Below the pieces are notes generated by a model that was not told the DNA's origin, ran no database searches, and saw nothing but the letters and a program-made list of their open reading frames with translations. Source: DATNFP01 sp035606335 (GTDB taxonomy: Bacteria; Bacteroidota; Bacteroidia; Chitinophagales; Chitinophagaceae). From it: a DNA stretch of 5,665 nt. The position numbers and the translations under genes were made by a program. The stretch is from assembly GCA_035606335.1 (NCBI GenBank), contig DATNFP010000133.1, positions 1 to 5,665 of the forward strand, written 5' to 3'. Each line of letters starts with the position of its first letter. The first letter of the stretch is position 1. Positions 1-5,665 of this stretch are shown piece after piece.

Positions 1-1
1 T

Positions 2-877
2 GATAATAACTGGGATTTCACATATATAAATAGACAAGTAGAGCAGATATATGCGATAGAAAGGGAGAGAACACTACATACCAACCTTTGGGAAAATTTC
101 AGAGAAGCTGCAACAAAAAAATTTTATGTAGAACTGCATCGTGCAGCAAAAGAAAAGATTAGTGTTCATTTCGAAGAATACTTTCCTGCGCGCAATGTAT
201 GGGTTGCAGTAAATGCCTATCCCACTAATAATGGTCTTGCAGTATATCTTTCTGATATTACAGAAGAAAAAAGATTGCAGGAAAGAATATCCATTGAAGA
301 AAGGAAATTAAGTGCAATAATCAATAATACAAAAGATATAATATGGGCAATTGATAAAGAAGGCAATGTCACATCTGCCAACCAGGCATTTTATGACAGG
401 ACTTTTAAGATGACATCAAAAGAATATAATGAAACAAAAGATGAAGATTTTGGAAAAGAAAAGGTCGAAAAGTGGCGGAATTATTTCACAAGGGCATTAA
501 AAGGAGAAAACTATAAAGTGATAGAAGAAGATGTTGTAGATAATGAAATAGTGTATGAAGAAATAAGCTTTAACCCTATTCGCGATAATGCCAATGATGT
601 TATCGGTATAAGTTGTTTTTCCAGGGACATATCAGAGCAGAAAAAGCATTTACTAAAAATTGAAGCCCAAAACGAAAAGCTAAAAGAGATAGCATGGATA
701 CAATCGCATAAGGTAAGAGGTCCTGTAGCAAGTATTTTAGGCCTTGCTAATCTGTTTAACGACAACCCTACAGATCCCATTAATAAACAAATATTGGACG
801 GAATAAAAACAGCCGTGCATAATCTGGATAAAATAATAAGAGAAGTAGTAGATAAAACTATTATTCAGGGTAGCTGA
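2..877 (+). CDS. Partial PAS-domain sensor protein ending in a histidine-kinase H-box (5' end outside window)
   Basis: The reading frame is open from the left edge (first complete codon at position 2) to a TGA at 875-877, giving the last 291 residues; the true start lies outside. A TTG at 275 is internal to the frame and falls between domains, so it is not a credible start. Residues 1-90 form most of a PAS domain (WDFTYIN near the start, closing with VWVAVNAYP and LSDITEEK). A short helical linker leads to a second PAS domain at about 104-206, closing with FSRDISEQKK. Residues 207-228 look coiled-coil. Residues 229-291 match the two-helix dimerisation/phospho-acceptor region of histidine kinases, with QSHKVRGPV and the candidate phospho-histidine at residue 236 (codon 707-709). 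There is no HATPase domain: translation stops right after the second helix. Similar bare H-box endings are known to me from Bacteroidota PAS proteins, so this is probably the natural end. A signalling role is inferred; the ligand is unknown. Confidence 0.85.
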   Translation, partial: DNNWDFTYINRQVEQIYAIERERTLHTNLWENFREAATKKFYVELHRAAKEKISVHFEEYFPARNVWVAVNAYPTNNGLAVYLSDITEEKRLQERISIEERKLSAIINNTKDIIWAIDKEGNVTSANQAFYDRTFKMTSKEYNETKDEDFGKEKVEKWRNYFTRALKGENYKVIEEDVVDNEIVYEEISFNPIRDNANDVIGISCFSRDISEQKKHLLKIEAQNEKLKEIAWIQSHKVRGPVASILGLANLFNDNPTDPINKQILDGIKTAVHNLDKIIREVVDKTIIQGS

Positions 878-884
878 TTTGATC

Positions 885-2582
885 TCAATATTGATCTATA
901 TTTTTCTTATTCCAGTCTACAATTTTCCATTTATCACCTACAGCAAATAATAACAAATAATTGTCAGCAGGCTTTTTAAGTGTCAGCTCATAAAAATGAC
1001 CTACATCTTTCATGTTAAGCTTGTAATCTTTGTTCTCATAGCTTGTTGCGCCAAGATGCTGATACCACCACCAAGTACCCCATTGATTAAGAGTTACACG
1101 CACCATACTATCATTTAATACGGTAACATGCGCCCCATCATTAGGAGTTATCATATTGAAGCAGGAAACATCATACACTTCATTATTTATTTTATCAGGC
1201 ATAAATAAGTTATGCATGATTTTAAAACCACCTTCCGGTTGTGCTCCTATCATTGGTGCCCCATTCAGATATTCTGATAGGTCTAATAGCAGTACGATCT
1301 TATCAGGCTGGTTAGGCATAGTGCGCATTAAAGTATCCGTTATAGCGGCCGATGTTTTCCATAGTTCATTCACTTTGTAAGTAAAGTATACATTGATTAG
1401 CAGGTATATGCTGAATACTGTGACCCTGATAAAGGATGGCGATATATAGCTGACCAATAATGATAATATCATAAATATAAAAGGAACGAGCGTATATAGA
1501 TACCTGTCGTATGCGATCAGGAAATATTGAGGGAACCAGATAGGTGTAATGATACATAAAGGGAATATGCTAAGAGCAAAAAACAATGCAATGGCTTTTC
1601 CCTTGGCACTTACTTTTTTATACCGGATAACAAAAAGGATACAGATAAAAAGTATTATAGAATAAATAATAGCAATAGCCCTTGATGATTCCAGGAAGGC
1701 ATACACTTTTGATTTTAATGGTTCCTGAAAGTATCTTCCTAACAGCAAAACATGGAATAGATACTTAAGCTGCTTTCCTAAAAAAGGTTTAAGTTTATTA
1801 ACAAGTGGTATATCACCGATATGTGCCACATTAGCATGATAAACAATTCGGATAAGCACCAGGTGAAGAATAAACATTGCTATCTGAGGCAGAAAAAAGA
1901 ACAACACTATTTTCTTCAATAGTTTTCTATCATACTGTAGTACCAGCGTATAGTAAAGCCCTAATAATAAAACAAGCCATGGTGTTAGATAAAAGATTTC
2001 AAGAGAAAAAGTAGAGCAGAAAAACAAAATACCTGAAAACCATATATACTTGTTTTGTGGATTGTGCAAAAATTGAAGGGTCCACCACATTATAATAAAA
2101 ATGATAAGTAGCCCTTGTAAATAATGAAATGCAGGCTCCCATACCACTACTTCTGAGGCATGAGGACAAATACAAAAGAGCAGCGCACCACCAAATGCAA
2201 TGACATTGGCATCTTTTATGTTTGAATCATAAAATATCTTTCTGGAAATAATAAATATCAGCAGGCAGTTAAAGCAATGCAGCGTGATGTATAGTAAATG
2301 CCATCCCCAGGCATTAACACCGATTATTTTATAGAAGAGGTAAGTAATGATCTGCGTAAATTGATATAAGCTGGCAATACCGGACTCGCTTCTATTTACG
2401 TAATCAATGAATTTGAGATTTCGTACCTGGTCGAGCCAGCCAAGAAAATCTTCTATATATCCAGCTTTTGCTGCCGGCAAATACAAAACAAAAAGTGTGA
2501 TCCAAAAAATTAAAAAAACATAAAGAGGATTGCGAAGAAAGCTTATCCTTTTATGGTCAGGTTGTTGAGGTTTGAATGCCAT
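885..2582 (-). CDS. Polytopic membrane protein, putative GT-C-type glycosyltransferase (PMT/TMTC-like motifs)
   Basis: This 565-residue protein starts at the ATG complementary to 2580-2582. Residues 1-403 hold roughly ten or eleven hydrophobic segments (for example about 18-36, 94-114, 127-145, 152-172, 223-243, 303-320, 328-348, 363-383 and 385-403). Residues 405-565 form a mostly polar domain rich in Trp and Tyr, presumably periplasmic. GT-C hints are an acidic YIED (42-45) in the first external loop, PHASEVVVWEP (140-150), which resembles the HPxHTExVxW segment of TMTC-type proteins, and AYDRYLY (357-363), which resembles their AERYLYLP segment. GT-C enzymes transfer sugars from lipid-phosphate carriers on the outer face of the inner membrane; neither donor nor acceptor can be read here. 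Unlike TMTC proteins it has no TPR repeats. Lysine-rich stretches near residues 10 and 218-224 fit cytoplasmic sides. It is convergent with the PAS gene and has its own candidate promoter. The membrane assignment is secure; the glycosyltransferase call is an inference from short motifs, and a flippase or polymerase-like protein is possible. Confidence 0.75.
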   Translation of the reverse strand: MAFKPQQPDHKRISFLRNPLYVFLIFWITLFVLYLPAAKAGYIEDFLGWLDQVRNLKFIDYVNRSESGIASLYQFTQIITYLFYKIIGVNAWGWHLLYITLHCFNCLLIFIISRKIFYDSNIKDANVIAFGGALLFCICPHASEVVVWEPAFHYLQGLLIIFIIMWWTLQFLHNPQNKYIWFSGILFFCSTFSLEIFYLTPWLVLLLGLYYTLVLQYDRKLLKKIVLFFFLPQIAMFILHLVLIRIVYHANVAHIGDIPLVNKLKPFLGKQLKYLFHVLLLGRYFQEPLKSKVYAFLESSRAIAIIYSIILFICILFVIRYKKVSAKGKAIALFFALSIFPLCIITPIWFPQYFLIAYDRYLYTLVPFIFMILSLLVSYISPSFIRVTVFSIYLLINVYFTYKVNELWKTSAAITDTLMRTMPNQPDKIVLLLDLSEYLNGAPMIGAQPEGGFKIMHNLFMPDKINNEVYDVSCFNMITPNDGAHVTVLNDSMVRVTLNQWGTWWWYQHLGATSYENKDYKLNMKDVGHFYELTLKKPADNYLLLFAVGDKWKIVDWNKKNIDQY

Positions 2583-2598
2583 TATTCTAAATAAAAAA

Positions 2599-2606
2599 CA
2601 AATATA
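2599..2606 (-). promoter_or_regulatory. Candidate Bacteroidota -7 box upstream of the membrane-protein gene
   Basis: On the minus strand this reads TATATTTG, a full match to the TAnnTTTG -7 consensus used by the primary sigma factor of Bacteroidota. It lies 16 bp upstream of the ATG of the 565-residue membrane protein, so the implied leader would be only about 10 nt. No convincing -33 TTG is placed 19-21 bp upstream, because that stretch is the stem and T-tract of the preceding terminator. The DNA is AT-rich, so a chance match is possible. Confidence 0.35.
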
Positions 2607-2610
2607 ATAG

Positions 2611-2646
2611 AAATAAAAAACGGCTACATTTTAAATATAGCCGTTT
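2611..2646 (-). terminator. Rho-independent terminator after the acetyltransferase gene
   Basis: A 9-bp perfect stem (AAACGGCTA at 2618-2626 with TAGCCGTTT at 2638-2646) encloses an 11-nt loop. Read on the minus strand the stem is followed directly by TTTTTTATTT, the T-tract expected of an intrinsic terminator. It begins 17 bp beyond the acetyltransferase stop codon, so it should end the glutamine synthetase-acetyltransferase transcript. Read on the plus strand the stem is followed by only three Ts, so it is mainly one-directional. It insulates the membrane-protein gene from readthrough and supports separate transcription of that gene. Confidence 0.85.
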
Positions 2647-2663
2647 AGAAAGTGATTTGTTTA

Positions 2664-3158
2664 CTAAAATTTATCCTTAAGCAATAATTGCCAATAACCA
2701 ACGTCGATCCATCTCCCGAATTTTAATCCTTGCTCTGTAAACTGACCGATCTTCGCAAATCCAAGGCCTTCATGCAATCGTATACTGGCAGCATTAGGTA
2801 AGGCTATGCCGCCAATGATAGAATGCATTTCCATCTCTCGCAATTGTCTTATTAATTCAGCATATAGCTTTTTCCCGATTCCTTTATTTACATGAGCAGG
2901 ATCAAGATATACTGTAGATTCTGCTGAATAGCGATAAGCACTTCTTGGTTTCCAATGACTCGCATAACTGTATCCTGCTACCACACCATCATCTTCAAAT
3001 ACTAACCACGGATAATGATTTTGCACCGCAGCTATTCTTCTCTCCATTTCTTCAGCTGATATCAGTTCTTCTTCAAAAGTTACTACTGTATTTTGTATAT
3101 AGTAGTTATAAATTTCTGAAAGCGCTTTAGCATCAGTTATGCAAGCATTGCGGATCAT
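2664..3158 (-). CDS. GNAT family N-acetyltransferase, phosphinothricin/methionine sulfoximine acetyltransferase-like (Bar/Pat/YncA group)
   Basis: A complete 164-residue protein with ATG at 3156-3158 and stop TAG at 2664-2666. GNATs move the acetyl group of acetyl-CoA to an amine. Here the acetyl-CoA loop is HVNKGIGKKLY (89-99), a variant of the Q/RxxGxG/A motif, preceded by the strand AESTVYLDP (79-87). Then come LPNAASIRLHEGLGF (120-134) and KFGRWIDVGYWQ (146-157). WKPRSAY, ESTVY, LPN..S.RLHE.LG and K.G.W.DVG.WQ follow the Bar/Pat phosphinothricin acetyltransferases block by block. The Glu and His thought to be catalytic in Bar appear to correspond to E80 and H129. Length is slightly below Bar but normal for the YncA/MnaT branch, which also acetylates methionine sulfoximine or methionine sulfone. 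It starts 11 bp after the glutamine synthetase stop on the same strand and is followed by a strong terminator, so it is probably the second gene of that operon. Family membership is firm; the exact substrate is inferred, and another small amine or amino acid is possible. Confidence 0.9.
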   Translation of the reverse strand: MIRNACITDAKALSEIYNYYIQNTVVTFEEELISAEEMERRIAAVQNHYPWLVFEDDGVVAGYSYASHWKPRSAYRYSAESTVYLDPAHVNKGIGKKLYAELIRQLREMEMHSIIGGIALPNAASIRLHEGLGFAKIGQFTEQGLKFGRWIDVGYWQLLLKDKF

Positions 3159-3169
3159 ATAAACTATGT

Positions 3170-5362
3170 TTAGCGCAAAAACAGCATTTCACGATATTTT
3201 GGTAGTGGCCACAATTTATCATCAACTATCAGTTCCAGCTTATCTACATGGTAGCGTATCTTATCAAAATATGATTTCACTTTATGGCAATACAGCTCGG
3301 CGCGCTTATGAGTATCAGTGACTTCGTTAGCTTTTTTACGCTCCTCTATCATTGCTTCTACGTTATCATTTATATGCTGTATATGTCCGCTAATGATCCT
3401 GATAAGATTTAGCTGTGCGTTATAGGTGCTTTCATCCAATACTAGCTCTTTCAGGCCTCTTACATTCTGAATGAGCGTGTTTTGATATTGTACAGCTGCA
3501 GGCAATATATGGTTAGTGGCAATATAGCCAAGCAGCCGGGCTTCTATCTGTACTTTCTTCACATAATCTTCCAGCATTATTTCGTGGCGAGCTTCCAGCT
3601 CACGTTCTGTGAAGATATTGTTGTTGAAAAATACATGCTTGCCTTTTTCAGTTACCAGTGCATCAAGTGCTTCAGGAGTTGTTTTAAAATTGTTCAGGCC
3701 ACGCTTTTTAGCTTCTTCAGCCCAGTCTTCGCTATAATTATCGCCTTCAAACAAAATGTTTCTTGACTTTGAGATATAATCGCGAAGCACCTGTAGTATT
3801 GCTATTTCCTTCTTGTCTCCCTTTTCTACCAGTGCATCTACATCTTTCTTAAAATGCTTCAATGTTTCAGCCATAATGGTGTTAAGGACTATCATAGGTG
3901 AAGCACAGTTGGCAGAAGATCCTACTGCACGGAACTCGAATTTATTACCTGTGAATGCGAATGGGCTTGTGCGGTTACGGTCCGTATTATCCATAAGCAA
4001 TTCAGGGATTTGCTTGTGGATATCCAGTTTTAAGATTACTTCGTCTTGTTCGCTGAATTTATCTTTTACTCTTGTTTCCACTTCGCGCAATACTTCCGTA
4101 AGATATTTACCTATATACACAGATATGATAGCTGGTGGAGCTTCATTGGCGCCCAGGCGATGATCGTTGCTGGCGGATGCGATTGCTGCGCGGAGCAGAT
4201 CTGCATAATCATGTACCGCCTTGATGCTATTCACAAAGAAGGTAAGGAACATGAGATTGGTACGCGGTGTTTTACCCGGAGAGAGCAGGTTGACGCCGGT
4301 ATCCGTAGCAAGGCTCCAGTTGTTATGTTTACCACTACCATTTACGCCTGCAAATGGTTTTTCATGCAACAGCGCTTTTAGCTTATGGCGTTTGGCAACT
4401 TTAGCCATTAGATCCATCAACAATGTGTTATGATCTACAGCTATATTTACTTCTTCAAATATAGGTGCACATTCAAACTGTGCAGGAGCTACTTCATTAT
4501 GGCGTGTACGCAGTGGAATACCGTGCTTATAAGCTTCCTGTTCAAAATCCTGCATGAAAGAAAACACGCGCTCAGGAATAGAACCAAAGTAATGGTCTTC
4601 GAGCTGTTGGCCCTTAGCGGGCCCATGTCCCATCAAGGTACGTCCGCACATAAGGAGGTCTGGGCGTGCATTAGCCAGCGCCTCATCTATTACAAAATAT
4701 TCCTGTTCCCAGCCCAGGGTAGCTGTTACCTTAGTAACGTTCTTATCAAAGTAATTGCAAACTTCAGTTGCAGCCTTATCAAGAGCAGCTATGGATTTTA
4801 ATAAAGGTGCCTTATAGTCCAGCGATTCACCATTGTAGGCAATAAATATTGTTGGGATACATAAAGTTTTGCCAAGTCCTGCTTCCATAATGAATGCAGG
4901 CGAAGAAGGATCCCATGCGGTATATCCACGTGCTTCGAATGTGGCGCGAATGCCTCCATTAGGGAAACTCGAAGCGTCAGGTTCTTGTTGTATCAACGCA
5001 TCTCCATCAAAAAGCTCGATAGCGGTACCATCACTTTTTATGGTAAAGAAAGAATCGTGTTTTTCTGCAGTTGTGCCTGTAAGCGGCTGAAACCAGTGTG
5101 TAAAGTGTGTAACGCCGCGTTCTTCTGCCCAAGTTTTCATTCCCGCAGCTATCTGGTCTGCCATTCTGCGGTCGATCTTTGAACCGGATTTAATGGAAGC
5201 CATCAGGCTTTTATAAGCCTCATCACTTACAAACTCACGCATGGTGCGGCCCGTAAAAACATTGCTATTGTATATAGCCGAAACTTTTTTACTGCCATAA
5301 CCTGAAACCTTTTTATCATCTGCTGCAAGCTCCTGTAATGCGAGATAACGTAAAGAAGACAT
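3170..5362 (-). CDS. glnN: Glutamine synthetase type III (GSIII)
   Basis: A complete 730-residue protein (ATG at 5360-5362, TAA at 3170-3172), the usual size of GSIII. It makes glutamine from glutamate, ammonia and ATP in the cytoplasm and is central to nitrogen assimilation; GSIII forms dodecamers of two stacked hexamers. Visible landmarks are HFTHWFQPLTG (86-96), the GSIII-typical block FPNGGIRATFEARGYTAWDP (133-152), GWEQEYF with metal-site acidic residues (217-223), RHNEVAPAQFE (287-297), the substrate/metal loop NGSGKHNNWS (341-350), and the arginine-bearing active-site block NRTSPFAFTGNKFEFR (463-478). All these blocks look intact, so the enzyme should be active. The C-terminal third (about 500-730), absent from short GSI enzymes, ends in KLELIVDDKLWPLPKYREM, as usual for the family. 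The start is supported by a -7 box and inverted repeat ending directly at the ATG; no Shine-Dalgarno is evident. The acetyltransferase gene follows after 11 bp. No adenylylation-type regulation can be inferred from the sequence. Confidence 0.97.
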   Translation of the reverse strand: MSSLRYLALQELAADDKKVSGYGSKKVSAIYNSNVFTGRTMREFVSDEAYKSLMASIKSGSKIDRRMADQIAAGMKTWAEERGVTHFTHWFQPLTGTTAEKHDSFFTIKSDGTAIELFDGDALIQQEPDASSFPNGGIRATFEARGYTAWDPSSPAFIMEAGLGKTLCIPTIFIAYNGESLDYKAPLLKSIAALDKAATEVCNYFDKNVTKVTATLGWEQEYFVIDEALANARPDLLMCGRTLMGHGPAKGQQLEDHYFGSIPERVFSFMQDFEQEAYKHGIPLRTRHNEVAPAQFECAPIFEEVNIAVDHNTLLMDLMAKVAKRHKLKALLHEKPFAGVNGSGKHNNWSLATDTGVNLLSPGKTPRTNLMFLTFFVNSIKAVHDYADLLRAAIASASNDHRLGANEAPPAIISVYIGKYLTEVLREVETRVKDKFSEQDEVILKLDIHKQIPELLMDNTDRNRTSPFAFTGNKFEFRAVGSSANCASPMIVLNTIMAETLKHFKKDVDALVEKGDKKEIAILQVLRDYISKSRNILFEGDNYSEDWAEEAKKRGLNNFKTTPEALDALVTEKGKHVFFNNNIFTERELEARHEIMLEDYVKKVQIEARLLGYIATNHILPAAVQYQNTLIQNVRGLKELVLDESTYNAQLNLIRIISGHIQHINDNVEAMIEERKKANEVTDTHKRAELYCHKVKSYFDKIRYHVDKLELIVDDKLWPLPKYREMLFLR

Positions 5363-5393
5363 AAATATTAGATTTTGTACAAAACTAATATTT
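5363..5393. promoter_or_regulatory. Long inverted repeat abutting the glnN start codon, candidate operator or leader hairpin
   Basis: The arms are AAATATTAG (5363-5371) plus TTTTGT (5373-5378) and ACAAAACTAATATTT (5379-5393). They pair over 15 bp with a single unpaired A at 5372, around the perfect 12-bp palindrome TTTTGTACAAAA. The repeat begins at the base next to the glnN ATG and contains the candidate -7 box. A dimeric repressor bound here would block initiation. If transcription starts further upstream, the RNA would instead fold into a hairpin directly before the AUG. Either reading would place glnN under local control, possibly by nitrogen status; the binding factor is unknown. Confidence 0.5.
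5380..5387 (-). promoter_or_regulatory. Candidate Bacteroidota -7 promoter box for glnN
   Basis: On the minus strand this reads TAGTTTTG, a full match to the TAnnTTTG consensus, 17 bp before the glnN ATG. Transcription would begin around 5373-5375, leaving a leader of about 11-13 nt. Upstream T-tracts are abundant, but no -33 TTG sits at the ideal 19-21 bp distance; the nearest TTTTTTG is only about 10 bp away. The box lies inside the inverted repeat at 5363-5393. Confidence 0.45.
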
Positions 5394-5665
5394 TTTACAA
5401 AAAATTATAAAAACTTTGAAAAATTAACCCAATTTATCAACATTAAAATAAATAATATATTTTAATAAATTGCCCAATCCTGGGTATGGGTAATGTAGGA
5501 GCAAGCGAAGGAAGGCTCTATAATACTTTCAATATTAATCATTTGCGGGGGGGCATATCGCGATAGGTAGATATTAAAATAAAAATAATTTAGCTTTTTC
5601 TCAAAAAACATTATGGGAAGATGTTCTATAAATTCAACCCCTCTTTTACCCTGCCATTTATAAGC
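5394..5665. other. Intergenic region upstream of glnN with no supported gene
   Basis: This stretch is very AT-rich except for a patch at about 5471-5570, which contains a run of seven G (5547-5553), a perfect 10-bp palindrome TATCGCGATA (5556-5565), and a weak hairpin pairing GAGC (5499-5502) with GCTC (5515-5518). Two frames stay open to the right edge. One is on the minus strand, ending with TAA at 5462-5464 (67 codons, no start visible). The other is on the plus strand, starting at ATG 5621 (15 codons, MFYKFNPSFTLPFIS). Neither shows a recognisable domain, and the two overlap, so at most one could be real. I saw no tRNA, riboswitch or insertion-sequence end. Confidence 0.5.
5431..5471. repeat. 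Nested AT-rich inverted repeats upstream of glnN
   Basis: ATTAAAATA (5442-5450) is the exact complement of TATTTTAAT (5458-5466) across a 7-nt spacer. AATTTAT (5431-5437) is the complement of ATAAATT (5465-5471), overlapping the inner arm by two bases. Such pairs arise easily in DNA this AT-rich, so they may mean nothing; if functional they would be an upstream binding region for the glnN promoter, about 70-110 bp before the start codon. Confidence 0.25.

Noticed and set aside
511..780. Minus-strand 89-codon frame within the PAS gene
   Set aside because: It is antisense to clear PAS and H-box coding sequence, with no domain of its own.
881..896. Palindrome TCAATATTGA flanked by GATC on both sides, with a T-rich stretch after it, between the convergent genes
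   Set aside because: It resembles a weak plus-strand terminator for the PAS gene, but the stem is short and AT-rich, overlaps the stop codon of the opposite gene, and the T-tract is interrupted and set back.
3482..5182. Several plus-strand open frames of 65-123 codons opposite glnN
   Set aside because: They lie entirely within the intact GSIII gene, have no recognisable domains, and are antisense shadows of a strongly conserved coding sequence.
5473..5484. CCCA and TGGG inverted pair, considered as part of a terminator
   Set aside because: Only 4 bp of stem with no T-tract on either side.
5621..5665. Plus-strand ATG at 5621 with 15 open codons to the edge and a near -7 box TAGCTTTT at 5591-5598
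   Set aside because: Too short to judge, the box misses the final G of the consensus, and the peptide matches nothing I recognise; noted only as a possible divergent gene start.

Overview
The window looks like a chromosomal segment from a Bacteroidota bacterium, most likely in or near the Chitinophagaceae/Sphingobacteriia. Three things point there: a full-length type III glutamine synthetase (GSIII), a PAS protein of a style common in that phylum that ends in a bare histidine-kinase H-box, and AT-rich intergenic DNA with TAnnTTTG-type -7 boxes and no clear Shine-Dalgarno sequences. The taxon is inferred from protein style and promoter style, not from a marker gene. No mobile element, CRISPR array, tRNA or rRNA is visible.

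Layout. (1) Positions 2-877, plus strand: the 3' part of a sensory gene cut by the left edge. It carries two PAS domains and a phospho-acceptor helix pair, then stops with no ATPase domain. (2) Positions 885-2582, minus strand, convergent with the first gene and 7 bp from it: a polytopic membrane protein with motifs reminiscent of GT-C glycosyltransferases (PMT/TMTC-like) and a soluble C-terminal domain. (3) Positions 2583-2663: a compact junction holding an intrinsic terminator for the upstream transcript and a possible promoter for the membrane protein, both on the minus strand. (4) Positions 2664-3158 and 3170-5362, minus strand: a GNAT acetyltransferase closely resembling Bar/Pat, 11 bp downstream of the GSIII gene and probably cotranscribed with it. 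(5) Positions 5363-5665: a gene-free or gene-poor stretch with the presumed GSIII promoter, a long inverted repeat touching the start codon, and a less AT-rich patch of unknown role.

The most interesting relation is between GSIII and its neighbour. The classic substrates of Bar/Pat-type enzymes, phosphinothricin and in some members methionine sulfoximine, are glutamine-analogue inhibitors of glutamine synthetase. A target enzyme followed in the same apparent operon by an enzyme that could inactivate inhibitors of that target suggests a built-in protection or detoxification module. The other two genes show no evident functional link to this pair.
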